Shown here: piece after piece, positions 46,571-55,770 of the stretch | How positions within the stretch are numbered: position 1 is the stretch's first letter | Layout of the letters: each line of letters opens with the position of its first letter | NCBI RefSeq assembly: GCF_000732485.2 | Contig: NZ_JAQV02000031.1 | Span: forward strand, 434,001 to 498,000 | DNA length: 64,000 bases | Source of the DNA: Bacillus sp. SJS | GTDB taxonomy: Bacteria; Bacillota; Bacilli; Bacillales; Bacillaceae | Direction: 5' to 3' | Program-made: the position numbers and the translations under genes | Notes under the pieces: generated by a model | What the model saw: only the letters and a program-made list of their open reading frames with translations | Told to the model about the DNA's origin: nothing | Database searches by the model: none

Positions 46571-47188
46571 TCAAACAGGCTTTTTTAAGCTATTTTCAGT
46601 TTTGTTTGATATTTGTTTATTAAATGCCAATAACATCACACCTGCTGCAATAAAGCCAACGGCACCTATCAAGCCCAGGATTCGATTAGGGATCCACTCT
46701 AAAAGCATGCCTGCTCCAAACATAGAAATCCCTAAAATGGTGTTAGATAGTGTTGCAAGCAAGCCGAAAATGAGCCCCTGATGCATTTTCGGACATTCCT
46801 TCATAACCATGGAGTCAAAACAGGTATTCCCAATGCCTGAAGCAAATCCCATCATGATGAATAAGATAACAGCTGCAGCAGCGGATGCAGTACTGCTTAA
46901 TAACCCAAGAAAAATTCCTTCTGCTATAAGGGCGCCCAATCCAATCTCAATATGGCGGCAATAGATCCGGGGACTCACGAGAAAGCTGAGCATAAGTCCT
47001 GCTCCGAGTGATCCGTAGAAGAGTCCTACACCAAACTCTCCAAGCCTATATTCCTTAATAGCGTAAACACTGATTAGTACATTATCGATCCCATTAAATA
47101 AAGGAATCGTTATTTCGAAGAGAAAAATGACTGCTAAAACCGGGGAAGTGTAGAGGAGCGTTCGATCGTTATTTCTCTGCTGAAAAGT
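46571..47188 (-). pseudogene. remnant of an MFS transporter, C-terminal half
   Basis: The open frame runs from just after an in-frame TGA at 47189-47191, with no start codon or ribosome site, into about 205 codons of MFS sequence. The translated parts include VLAVIFLFEITIPLFNGIDN, YRLGEFGVGLFYGSLGAGL, FIMMGFASGIGNTCFDSM and GLIGAVGFIAAGVMLLAF, i.e. roughly the last six helices. The N-terminal six helices are missing. An ATG inside (46993) gives a 140-codon ORF but cannot make a working transporter. About 26 further codons open on the minus strand near 47220-47297 may be another decayed fragment. Confidence 0.75.
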
Positions 47189-47298
47189 TCAATATCAAAT
47201 TTAATTTTATCGTAATCAGCTGACAGTCCTAGAATTTTGCAGGATTGCAGCCACCCCTATTTTTTTCTCAAGTACAGCTTCAACCAGCACATCAGCAC

Positions 47299-47329
47299 AA
47301 AAAAGACCTGCTGACGATCAGCAGGTCTT
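47299..47329 (-). terminator. terminator of the secreted nuclease gene
   Basis: AAGACCTGCTGA and TCAGCAGGTCTT form a 12-bp stem with a 3-nt loop, followed by T on the minus strand. Confidence 0.88.
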
Positions 47330-47337
47330 CGTAAGTT

Positions 47338-50300
47338 TTACCGGGAACACAAATCATCGTACTGGTCTTTGTAAGAGTCTGGAAGCTGCTCCAGAATACT
47401 GCATATTCTTTTCTTTGAGCTGAAATCAACTTGTATCAGAAGGGGATCATGATCACTTGCTCGGCCTTGCTGTTCCATGAAAGAGGAGTTAATGTGAACA
47501 ATATCCGCTTTAGTCGTTGCAGCAAGGTGCTTAGAAACCAGGATGTGATCTAGCACTTGAGAATTCCCTTGATACGTATAAGAATATCTTTCTTCAGGTT
47601 TGATTTTTTCTACCATGTTGCTAAGTTCAGATCCTTTTAAAATCTCGAACGTTTTTGAGAACTCAAAATCATTAAAGTCTCCAAGAGCAATTACGCTGGC
47701 TTGCGGATCCTTCTTTTTAATATCTTTAACGAAAGAATTAACAATTCCCGCAATTTGATGCCGTTGAGCTTCACTCTTTAGCAGCGGCGGCTGATTTTTA
47801 CCGAACAGCGGCTCATCTCCGCCTTTTGAGTTGAAATGATTAGCAATGACGATGACATTTTCACCGCCGAATTTAAATTGTGCTGCAAGCGGTTTTCTGC
47901 TTGATTCGAATGCTTTGTTCATAGGATCAATACGTCCAGGATTTAATGTAAGTTTTCCTTTTTCATAACCAACAGCCTGCGTAGCTGTACCCTTTGTTCC
48001 AGGTGCCAGGGTAACACGTTTTTTGTTATAGAGAAAACCTACACGAATGTTTCCTCCCGGCTGTCCGCCATCTTTTTTATCTTCGGGAGCAATATCTGTA
48101 AAAGCGTATTCCGGACCGCCAAGAGCTTTAATTTTATCAATAAGCTTTTTGAAGCTTTCGTCAGCTGCTGTCGTTCCTGTATCTGCTGGTCCATCATTAT
48201 CCTGCATTTCAGTTAATCCCACAATGTCAGGATTCTTTAGGTTTTTAACAATTGCTTGTGCTAACTTCGTTACTTTTTCATCACTGTCCGCCGGAGAGAA
48301 ATTTTCTACATTATAGGAAGCAACAGTAAGTTCATCTTTTTTGCTTTTAATAGAAGTCGTTTCTCTTTCCGTTTTACCAGAAATAAATTTAGGAAGGTCA
48401 CTGCTTGGGCTTAACATTTTGTAGTTGCTGAAACCGTAGCTCATCACCCCATTTATTGTTCCCTCAAAATAATCTCCAGTTTTAGCAAGGAACGATTCAT
48501 CATTGATGTCAATATGAAGGCGTTCAGGATTAAAATCTGTTTTTTCTGCCCGAAGCCCGCCGCTTTTCGTATTTGTTTTCACATTTCCCGGCACAACGAC
48601 AAGTTCACCATAGTTTTGAGGAGCCACCACTTTAGGATTTTCAACGGCTACTCTCATTCCCTCAAGACTTTCGTAAAAATCAATACCGTCTTCATCCGGA
48701 TCGAAGGCTGCAAATTGATCGTTGTCAATGACTTCTGCAGGAGCGACGCGGTCTTTACCGATTACAACCGGTTCCGGCAAAGCGCTTCCTGAGGAAACTT
48801 TTGTGATTGCAGAGGCATTGATTTCTGTCATAGCTAAATCCGTTTGAAGCTTTTCGCTGTAGCCTTCCAATACCCACTCTTTTACCTGTCCGCTTGCCTT
48901 AACTACGTCTCCGGCTTTTAATCCATGGGACTTTTTGTAAACAAGAATTCCCTCTGATGTATTTTTATTATCATCCGGCTTCAAATCCTGCATGTAAAAA
49001 TTACTGCTGTCTGCAACGTGTGTGACAATTCCTTCCACATCGGCTACGGTTTGTCCGTTAAAAGGAGATGTATGGCTCTCACTCTGTATATCATGAATTC
49101 TTACCGCATCTTTTTGAATTCTATAGTCAAATTCTGCTGCTTCACTGGAATTCAATCCAGTTTTCATAGCGATTGCTTTCACAACCGTATCTTTCTCAAT
49201 CTTGATTGCTTCAGTGTATTTTGCGGATTGAGCGGTCGGCTGGCTGCCGTCCAATGTGTAATGGATCGCTGCTCCCTGTGTTTCTGTTGAGAGCGTTACT
49301 TCAGTGCCTTTTTTCACAAAACCGGATGCAGGGTTCGCAGTAACTGGACGAACAGCTGAAGCATCCTCTATAATATCCTCTGCACTTCTTGGAACAAGCT
49401 TGTATTCGTTAAAATTATAATCAATCACTCCAGTGATCGAATCATAAGACTTCCCGGATTCTAACAAAGAGCTGTCAGCAGGCTTGATGACAAATTTACC
49501 TATAGAGTCCGAGGCAGCAATGTTTCCATTGCTATCTTTTGTACCAGCGGATATATTCTTTACTGTTACAATTTCTCCCTCTGTTTCCTCATTCAAATCC
49601 TGTGAAGAAATAATCTGCGGAGCTGGAACGCCAGCATTTGCCTGTACAATCTCTACCGATTCAAGATTAGCCGGTTCAAGCTGCGGCATTCCGAAATAAT
49701 CATTAACAGGCCCAGCAGCTTTGATTTTATCTCCAATCTTTACTTTTGAGTCCAAACTTGCCGCTCTTACAACAAGTCCGGCAGTAGCATCTTGAATGAA
49801 CACATTGTTTTTGCCGCCTGCTGTAAATATAGCGGTTACCGTTCCAATAACGGATGCAGATGTACCTTTAGGCAGTACACGCGCACTTGCAATGGTCTTT
49901 TCTTCAGCTCCGGGAGGTACACTGGTGTCATCAGAAAATACCATGCTGCTGGCATTTTTTATTCCTGGCATTCCATTATAAGCAAGAAGTTCGCCTGTTA
50001 TTTGAATCTTTTTTCCAATGTTTGCTGGATTGGTTTGAAGACCAAACTTTGCCCGGAAGCTTGCTGGCAGCTGGACAGAGACCATTTTGTTTACATCTTT
50101 CTCTGTGCTGCTGTCCGCAATCGCAACATTGTAATCGTTACCAAAAGGCGGGTCATATTTTACTGATTTTGCACCTGTTGTGTGAGCTACAATATACCCC
50201 TCAACAGCCGCTGTCTGACCATTGTTGTTGGCGATGGCATCTGCTACGGTTAAGGTATCTGCTGCTTTGGAGACACTTATAGAACCCGGTGCAAGCAAAC

Positions 50301-50358
50301 TTAAAATCATTGCAAATACGATCGTTAATTGAACGAACCACTTCGAATTCCTTTTCAT
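47338..50358 (-). CDS. large secreted nuclease of the endonuclease/exonuclease/phosphatase family
   Basis: A 1006-residue exoprotein. Sec signal peptide MKRNSKWFVQLTIVFAMILS, cleaved after about residue 33. The order is: a DUF6359/OB-like domain (about 35-150), a second OB-fold region (about 155-330), a chitobiase-type FN3-like domain (GAAIHYTLDGSQPTAQSAKY, about 340-420), another OB-like domain (HDIQSESHTSPFNGQTVADV) and the EEP nuclease (VASYNVENFSP, GLTEMQDNDG, ALGDFNDFEFS, GRASDHDPLLIQ). It resembles YhcR/ExeM/NucH exonucleases, which degrade extracellular DNA or RNA. No cell-wall sorting signal is seen, so it is probably released or weakly wall-bound. Confidence 0.88.
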   Translation of the reverse strand: MKRNSKWFVQLTIVFAMILSLLAPGSISVSKAADTLTVADAIANNNGQTAAVEGYIVAHTTGAKSVKYDPPFGNDYNVAIADSSTEKDVNKMVSVQLPASFRAKFGLQTNPANIGKKIQITGELLAYNGMPGIKNASSMVFSDDTSVPPGAEEKTIASARVLPKGTSASVIGTVTAIFTAGGKNNVFIQDATAGLVVRAASLDSKVKIGDKIKAAGPVNDYFGMPQLEPANLESVEIVQANAGVPAPQIISSQDLNEETEGEIVTVKNISAGTKDSNGNIAASDSIGKFVIKPADSSLLESGKSYDSITGVIDYNFNEYKLVPRSAEDIIEDASAVRPVTANPASGFVKKGTEVTLSTETQGAAIHYTLDGSQPTAQSAKYTEAIKIEKDTVVKAIAMKTGLNSSEAAEFDYRIQKDAVRIHDIQSESHTSPFNGQTVADVEGIVTHVADSSNFYMQDLKPDDNKNTSEGILVYKKSHGLKAGDVVKASGQVKEWVLEGYSEKLQTDLAMTEINASAITKVSSGSALPEPVVIGKDRVAPAEVIDNDQFAAFDPDEDGIDFYESLEGMRVAVENPKVVAPQNYGELVVVPGNVKTNTKSGGLRAEKTDFNPERLHIDINDESFLAKTGDYFEGTINGVMSYGFSNYKMLSPSSDLPKFISGKTERETTSIKSKKDELTVASYNVENFSPADSDEKVTKLAQAIVKNLKNPDIVGLTEMQDNDGPADTGTTAADESFKKLIDKIKALGGPEYAFTDIAPEDKKDGGQPGGNIRVGFLYNKKRVTLAPGTKGTATQAVGYEKGKLTLNPGRIDPMNKAFESSRKPLAAQFKFGGENVIVIANHFNSKGGDEPLFGKNQPPLLKSEAQRHQIAGIVNSFVKDIKKKDPQASVIALGDFNDFEFSKTFEILKGSELSNMVEKIKPEERYSYTYQGNSQVLDHILVSKHLAATTKADIVHINSSFMEQQGRASDHDPLLIQVDFSSKKRICSILEQLPDSYKDQYDDLCSR

Positions 50359-50436
50359 TATTTATCCTCCTTTGGTAAAATCCTCGTAAAAAATATATAT
50401 CAATGTTCCTGGTTTTTCTATGTAATTCTTGTAAAT

Positions 50437-50456
50437 TTTACACGCTTCAGTGTAAA
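50437..50456. promoter_or_regulatory. dyad upstream of the secreted nuclease
   Basis: TTTACAC-N6-GTGTAAA is a perfect inverted repeat 80 nt before the nuclease start. It is the only notable element in the 355-nt gap 50359-50713, which holds no ORF with a ribosome site. Confidence 0.35.
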
Positions 50457-50713
50457 TAAAATGACGATTTGATTAATCACGCCTATGAATATCTATACAA
50501 AATTAGATCTTTTGATACATTTTTTTCTAATTCCGATTCAATTTTCCTTAGCCATTTATCTTGAATTTCAGAATTCGACAAATCCTGATAAAGGATGTTT
50601 CCATCTATCCTTCCGAAGAAATTCCTGGATAAGAAAGGTTGCATGAGCCTTTTTTACATAGATCATGTGAATTAGTTCTAAAGTAATGTTTTTTCCTTCT
50701 ATTAAATTTACAT

Positions 50714-52123
50714 TCATTTTATTGAATATTGCTTGCATTTATCATATAAACTCGTCTTTCCAATTTCTAATAGCTTTGCTGCTGCCACTTTATTTCCCTG
50801 CGTCTTATTTAAAGCATGAATAATGGCTAATTTCTCTGCGTGCAAAACCGTCTCTTTTAAAGGAATTACTTGAGAGGGCTGGCCGGAAAATAATGAAGAA
50901 TCAGGAGGGACAGAGGACACCGGTCTTTCTTCTCCTCTTAAATAAAGAGGCAAATGCTTCGGCAAAATAATGGGTCCATCCAGCACATTCACTGCGCGCT
51001 CCAGAACGTTTTCCAGTTCACGGATGTTACCTGGCCAGCTATGCTGTTCGAGACAGCGGGTAGCCTCTTCGGAAAGCTCGAGACCTTGACGGTGAAACTT
51101 TCCTTCCAGCTTTTTGAGCAGAACGGCACTGACAGGCGCTATGTCCTCTCTTCTCTCCCTTAATGATGGAATATCAATTTTTATTACATTAAGGCGGTAA
51201 TAGAGATCCTGGCGAAACAATCCCTTTTCGACCATTTCTTCCAGGTTCCGGTGCGTGGCTGCAATGATGCGCACATCAATCCTGACAGGTGCTCTTGCTC
51301 CAATTCTTTCAATCTCTTTCTCCTGAAGCACCCTTAATAATTTACTTTGCATTTGCAGAGGGAGATCCCCTATTTCATCCAGAAAAATCGTGCCTTTATT
51401 CGCAAGCTCAAACTTCCCTTTCTTTCCTCCCTTTTTGGCACCTGTAAAAGAACCTTCTTCATATCCGAAAATTTCAGATTCAAATAAATGTTCTGGAATT
51501 GAAGCGCAGTTCAATCTCATAAACGGTGCGTATCTTCTTCCGCTTGAATGATGGATAGCATGGGCAAATAATTCTTTACCGGTTCCTGATTCACCGAGCA
51601 GAAGAACAGCTGAATGACTGTCCGAAACTCGCTCTGCAAGAATCTTTGCTTCTCTAAATTTCCCGCTCTCTCCAATCAGATCCCCAAAATGATATTTACT
51701 ATGAAGTTCTTTTTCAAATCGATTTTTATAATAGTTCAGTTCTTCCATTAACGGCTGCAGCTTCCTTGAGTAGTCCAGCCACTCCTTGGGATTCCGGAAC
51801 ATCACGGTCCCCACTGCTCCCACAAGTTCCCCTCCAACAAAAAGGGGATAACGATTAGCCACCATTTCACTTCCATTAATCGGATGGATTGATGCAACTT
51901 CAGCCTTCCCGGATTTTGCGACAATCTGCATCCTGGAATTTTCAATTATATCCTGGACGGGTTTTCCAATCGCTTCCTCGGCTGATACATGAAGAAATTC
52001 GCAGTATGCATTGTTTATGTAAAGAATGATTCCGTTATGATCCACAACGACCGTGCACTCCGCAGCCAGATTGATTACTTCTTCAAGCCATTCCGATGGG
52101 ATCAGTTCGATAAGTCCCTTCAT
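50714..52123 (-). CDS. sigma-54-dependent transcriptional activator (PAS-AAA-HTH)
   Basis: A 469-residue bacterial enhancer-binding protein. An N-terminal PAS domain (VVVDHNGIILYINNAYCEFL) senses the signal. The AAA+ domain has Walker A GESGTGKELFAHAIH, the sigma-54 contact loop EEGSFTGAKKGG (GAFTGA, here GSFTGA), Walker B GTIFLDEIGDLP and arginine-finger region. A Fis-type HTH follows (QGNKVAAAKLLEIGKTSLYD). The most likely target is the nearby ketone-body operon with its -24/-12 promoter and palindromic enhancer. A sigma-A promoter and a cre box precede it. Confidence 0.94.
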   Translation of the reverse strand: MKGLIELIPSEWLEEVINLAAECTVVVDHNGIILYINNAYCEFLHVSAEEAIGKPVQDIIENSRMQIVAKSGKAEVASIHPINGSEMVANRYPLFVGGELVGAVGTVMFRNPKEWLDYSRKLQPLMEELNYYKNRFEKELHSKYHFGDLIGESGKFREAKILAERVSDSHSAVLLLGESGTGKELFAHAIHHSSGRRYAPFMRLNCASIPEHLFESEIFGYEEGSFTGAKKGGKKGKFELANKGTIFLDEIGDLPLQMQSKLLRVLQEKEIERIGARAPVRIDVRIIAATHRNLEEMVEKGLFRQDLYYRLNVIKIDIPSLRERREDIAPVSAVLLKKLEGKFHRQGLELSEEATRCLEQHSWPGNIRELENVLERAVNVLDGPIILPKHLPLYLRGEERPVSSVPPDSSLFSGQPSQVIPLKETVLHAEKLAIIHALNKTQGNKVAAAKLLEIGKTSLYDKCKQYSIK

Positions 52124-52140
52124 TTTTCTGCCCCTCCATT

Positions 52141-52154
52141 TGTTAACGCTTTCA
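52141..52154 (-). promoter_or_regulatory. cre box (CcpA site) at the activator gene
   Basis: TGAAAGCGTTAACA on the minus strand fits the cre consensus fully. It lies between the -10 region and the ribosome site, where CcpA would block transcription. Confidence 0.75.
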
Positions 52155-52167
52155 ATATATTGAATCT

Positions 52168-52197
52168 ATCATACTTACATAAGCCTGGGGAAATCAA
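52168..52197 (-). promoter_or_regulatory. sigma-A promoter of the activator gene
   Basis: TTGATT and TATGAT are 18 bp apart on the minus strand, ending about 45 nt before the activator start. Confidence 0.55.
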
Positions 52198-52332
52198 TAA
52201 AAACAGCTAATAAAATCTCTTCCCATTTTGTTTCAAATTTTTCTGCTGCTAAAATAAAATGGTGCTATACTATTTCAGTAACAGATAGCACCTGTTACTA
52301 GTTTCTCAGTTTGAAAGGAAGGATTTTCACTT

Positions 52333-54237
52333 TTGAAAAAAATCATCCAATATTTGCTTGCTGCCATTCTTCTAATCGCCGCTCTCTCATTACTCAGCAC
52401 GACTCCTTTGGCATCCGCTATTACCCAATACAGCAGCGCATCTGTTCAAGGTGAAAAGCTCAAAAAAGCAACAGAGCATTTTAATTCACTTATCGCTGCA
52501 GGTGATCTTAATTTAATAAACGCAAACTATGATTCCTTTACACTCCAGCTTAAACAGACAGAAGCAGCGATAGGCCGCGTCCCTGGCAGACTAAATCGCT
52601 CAAATTTGAGTGCCCAATATGTACGGCCGGCTAAAATTGCGAAGGAGCGGACAATTTATGAGGTCTCGCAATATAGGCTGATGAATATGATTGATAACCG
52701 CTTTAAGCAGGCCAGTCTTGAAAATGCCGGTCCTGATTTTGCAAAATTGTCTCGTCTCGAGGAACGGAGCAGGGCAATTAAAGCCGCAGGAAACTATCAG
52801 CTATTAAGTGTCAAAACCACTCAAACTTTAATTGAGAAGCGAATTCAGCTAGAAAATGACTATTCAAAACTGAAAAAAACCTTCAATGCCAATGAACCAG
52901 CTTTCCTTTTTCCTAAACTCACAGAACTTAAAACAAATTGGGCTGTACTAAGTGAAGGAGAAAAGAAAGAATTTATCCGCAAGGATCCCTGGACTCTTGC
53001 CGGGAACACAAAATACTTAGGGTATCTTCCTAAACATTTAGGATTTCTTTATCATTTGACAGGTGAGCAGGATTATAAAAAAATGGTTCAGGATATGCTG
53101 CCTTTATATGAAAGGTACTATTTTAAAAAGGGGCGGTTTCAATCTCCAGAATATCAAAATACAGGCTGGTGGTACCGCGATCAGTTTGCGAGAGATGGCC
53201 GAGGTTTGCTGGAAGCCTATCAATATACGCAGCTGCCTGAAGTATTAAGATTCGTTGACAGCCAGGCAGAAAAATGGATGCAGCAGGTCCCGCGCGGCAA
53301 AAATCTTGGATTTACAGTATTTCCATATGGAATATCAGATAAAGGTGAAACAGGACCGCTGGAAATTAATCCGAATCAAAATTTACAGGTGGCATCCCTG
53401 TTTTCTGAATTATACTGGGAGCCAAAGTCCAGATTTTATCAAAGTCCGCTGGCAAAGGACATTGTTATGAATGAGGTTGGAGCTGTTCTTGCTTTGCAAA
53501 AGAAAAATGGATCCCTTCCATTGACTCAAAACCTTCCTCTTGTGGAAGATACGAATTACGGCGGTTATTCAGGCAATATGCTCTACCAGCTCGCACAGGT
53601 CTGGGGCAATGAAAAATGGATGAAAGCTGACGTGGAAATTGGAAAGTGGCTTTATAATGAGTACACCATGGAACATCCGTGGAACACTCCGGCTGACGCC
53701 CCTAATTATGCAATAGACCGGATTGGCAGCTTTAATCTCATCAGCCGTGTTCAGCCGTTTTACGCAGCAGGAATACCTGATGAAAAAGTGCAAGCATGGA
53801 TTCAATTTTCTGAGACGCGTTTTCCAAATGAAAAATTGTATCTAATGGAGAGATGGTACATCTCCCAATCTATTCCCAGAGATTATTTAGATAAAAATAT
53901 CACACGAAAAAACCAGCTGCCTCCTAAACTCTACACGGAAGCAGCGGATCGAAGGGTTTCCGCGAGAATGATAGCAGAAGAGATAACAGGTGTTAAAATA
54001 ACCGTCGTTGATACTGACGATTCATCTGTTCCATTCAGTTATTCAGAAATAGAGGATTTGAAAAAGGAGATTCCATTAAAGTCCGGTAAGTATAAGTTCA
54101 ATTTTGACGTACACGAAGCAAATGGAAGCATTACACAGGCCAGCAAAGAACTTGTCCTTACAGCAGATCATTCAGTCCAGTTGGAGGTCAAGCTATTCGA
54201 CAGAAACCACCGTTTTTACGAGAAACTTGAGCATTGA
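52333..54237 (+). CDS. secreted protein of unknown function, coiled N-terminal and large alpha-barrel-like domain
   Basis: A 634-residue exoprotein. TTG start after GGAAGG; Sec signal with cleavage near LASAITQ (residue 30). Residues 35-180 are helical with a segment (INANYDSFTLQLKQTEAAIG then VPGRLNRSNL) like the SbsC-type cell-wall-polymer-binding domain. Residues 190-520 are rich in Trp/Tyr helices (YQNTGWWYRDQFARDGRGLL, VEDTNYGGYSGNMLYQLAQV), suggesting an (alpha/alpha) barrel like glucuronyl epimerases or glycan lyases. The C-terminal 70 residues are beta-rich. It stands between the activator and the ketone-body operon; both family assignments are inference. Confidence 0.7.
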   Translation: MKKIIQYLLAAILLIAALSLLSTTPLASAITQYSSASVQGEKLKKATEHFNSLIAAGDLNLINANYDSFTLQLKQTEAAIGRVPGRLNRSNLSAQYVRPAKIAKERTIYEVSQYRLMNMIDNRFKQASLENAGPDFAKLSRLEERSRAIKAAGNYQLLSVKTTQTLIEKRIQLENDYSKLKKTFNANEPAFLFPKLTELKTNWAVLSEGEKKEFIRKDPWTLAGNTKYLGYLPKHLGFLYHLTGEQDYKKMVQDMLPLYERYYFKKGRFQSPEYQNTGWWYRDQFARDGRGLLEAYQYTQLPEVLRFVDSQAEKWMQQVPRGKNLGFTVFPYGISDKGETGPLEINPNQNLQVASLFSELYWEPKSRFYQSPLAKDIVMNEVGAVLALQKKNGSLPLTQNLPLVEDTNYGGYSGNMLYQLAQVWGNEKWMKADVEIGKWLYNEYTMEHPWNTPADAPNYAIDRIGSFNLISRVQPFYAAGIPDEKVQAWIQFSETRFPNEKLYLMERWYISQSIPRDYLDKNITRKNQLPPKLYTEAADRRVSARMIAEEITGVKITVVDTDDSSVPFSYSEIEDLKKEIPLKSGKYKFNFDVHEANGSITQASKELVLTADHSVQLEVKLFDRNHRFYEKLEH

Positions 54238-54256
54238 CTAAAATTTATTCACCATA

Positions 54257-54291
54257 GAAAAAGGAACTCCATCGACGGAGTTCCTTTTTTT
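54257..54291. terminator. bidirectional terminator
   Basis: AAAAAGGAACTCC and GGAGTTCCTTTTT form a long stem around ATCGAC. It serves the secreted-protein gene and the converging 3-hydroxybutyrate dehydrogenase gene. Confidence 0.88.
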
Positions 54292-55076
54292 CATTGCACC
54301 GTATAGCCGCCATCTAATACAACAGCCTGACCAGTTACTCCTTTTGCCTTTTCACTTGCAAGAAATACGGCATAATCGGCGATTTCCTGGACATCGAGCA
54401 GCCTTTTTTGCGGGACAAGCGGATAGATGACTTCTTCAAGCACCTTCTCCAGTTCTACATTTCTCGTTCTAGCGAGATCCGAGAGCTGATTGCGTACAAG
54501 AGGTGTATCCACATATCCGGGGCAAATAGCATTAACAGTAATTCCATGCTCTGCGCCTTCAAGAGCGGATACTTTTGTCAGGCCGATTACTCCATGCTTG
54601 GCACTGTTGTATGCAGCTTTGCCTGCAAAGCCAATCAGCCCATTTATGGATGCCATATTGATGATCCGGCCAAACCTTTGCTTTTTCATAATTGGAAATG
54701 CGTGCTTCGTAGCGATGAAAGGAGCTGTCAGCATCACCTTAATCAAAAATTCAAATCGATCTGTCGGAAATTCTTCAATCGGAGAAACATACTGCAGCCC
54801 TGCATTATTTATGAGAATATCGAGACGGCCGTACGTTTCCATAACCGTTTCAATGGCTGCAGCAATATGCTCTTCTTTTGTTACATCACACACAGCAGAA
54901 ATTGCTTCTCCGCCTGCCTCTCTTAATTGACTAGCTGCCTTTTCTGCTGATTCTGCCTTTAGATCAGATACGATTACTGCTGCACCCTGGGAAGCGAATT
55001 CTTTCGCAATTTCAAATCCGATCCCGCTCGCTGCACCTGTGATCAGGGCCACTTTCTTTTCTAGTAAGCGTTCCAT
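54291..55076 (-). CDS. 3-hydroxybutyrate dehydrogenase
   Basis: A 261-residue SDR that oxidises D-3-hydroxybutyrate to acetoacetate with NAD+. TGAASGIG cofactor motif near residue 12, NNAGLQYVSPIEEFP (an HBDH-type substrate loop), YNSAKHGVIG active site and GYVDTPLVRNQL near the C-terminus, all close to B. subtilis YxjF. I chose the ATG after AAGGAG, six codons inside the longest frame. It is the last gene of the operon with the CoA-transferase and permease, which makes the assignment strong. Confidence 0.9.
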   Translation of the reverse strand: MERLLEKKVALITGAASGIGFEIAKEFASQGAAVIVSDLKAESAEKAASQLREAGGEAISAVCDVTKEEHIAAAIETVMETYGRLDILINNAGLQYVSPIEEFPTDRFEFLIKVMLTAPFIATKHAFPIMKKQRFGRIINMASINGLIGFAGKAAYNSAKHGVIGLTKVSALEGAEHGITVNAICPGYVDTPLVRNQLSDLARTRNVELEKVLEEVIYPLVPQKRLLDVQEIADYAVFLASEKAKGVTGQAVVLDGGYTVQ

Positions 55077-55100
55077 GCCTGGCTCCTTTTCCATGTGATT

Positions 55101-55754
55101 TTAGTGGGCCGTCAATAAATTTTGGCTGATGGTAAAAGAGGCTTCTGTTTTTTCCTTCACCTCTTCAATCGAAATCCCTTCCTGAAGTTCCACCAGTTCC
55201 ATTCTTCCTGAATGGAAATCAAAAACAGCCAAATCTGTAATAAGTCGATGTACGACTTGCTTTCCTGTCAAAGGCAGAGTACATGCTGATTTCACTTTGG
55301 ACTCGCCATGTTTATTTACATGCTCCATAATGACGATAATTCTTTTCGCACCATTCACCAAATCCATGGCGCCGCCCATTCCTTTAATCATTTTCCCCGG
55401 GATCATCCAGTTAGCCAGATCCCCTTCCTCGGATACCTCCATGCCTCCAAGTATGGCCAGATCGATGTGGCCGCCGCGTATCATGGCGAAGGATTCTGCA
55501 CTATCAAAATAAGAGGAGCCAGGGACGGCCGTTACCGTTTCTTTACCGGCATTAATCAAGTCAGGATCTTCTGCTCCTTCAACAGGATATGGTCCAATTC
55601 CGAGAAGTCCATTTTCTGACTGAAGCAAAACATTATAATCAGCAGGGATTTCATTGGCTACAAGTGTCGGCATGCCAATCCCCAGGTTTACGTTCATGCC
55701 GTCTCTGATTTCTTTTACGGCTCTCTTGACCATTTTTTGGCGATTTTCCATCAT
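55101..55754 (-). CDS. scoB: succinyl-CoA:3-ketoacid CoA transferase, subunit B
   Basis: The 217-residue B subunit of the CoA transferase. The catalytic glutamate is in QSENGLLGIGPYP. NLGIGMPTLVANEIP near the N-terminus and GKMIKGMGGAMDLV are family signatures. With ScoA it moves CoA from succinyl-CoA to acetoacetate. The ATG is 9 nt after GGGAGG; a longer in-frame start lies inside scoA. It follows scoA by 16 nt. Confidence 0.94.
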   Translation of the reverse strand: MMENRQKMVKRAVKEIRDGMNVNLGIGMPTLVANEIPADYNVLLQSENGLLGIGPYPVEGAEDPDLINAGKETVTAVPGSSYFDSAESFAMIRGGHIDLAILGGMEVSEEGDLANWMIPGKMIKGMGGAMDLVNGAKRIIVIMEHVNKHGESKVKSACTLPLTGKQVVHRLITDLAVFDFHSGRMELVELQEGISIEEVKEKTEASFTISQNLLTAH

Positions 55755-55770
55755 TGCATTCTGCCTCCCT

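Noticed and set aside
46553-46587. Plus-strand terminator CCTGTTT/AAACAGG with T-run
   Set aside because: No plus-strand gene precedes it; it overlaps the end of the transporter remnant and may be chance.
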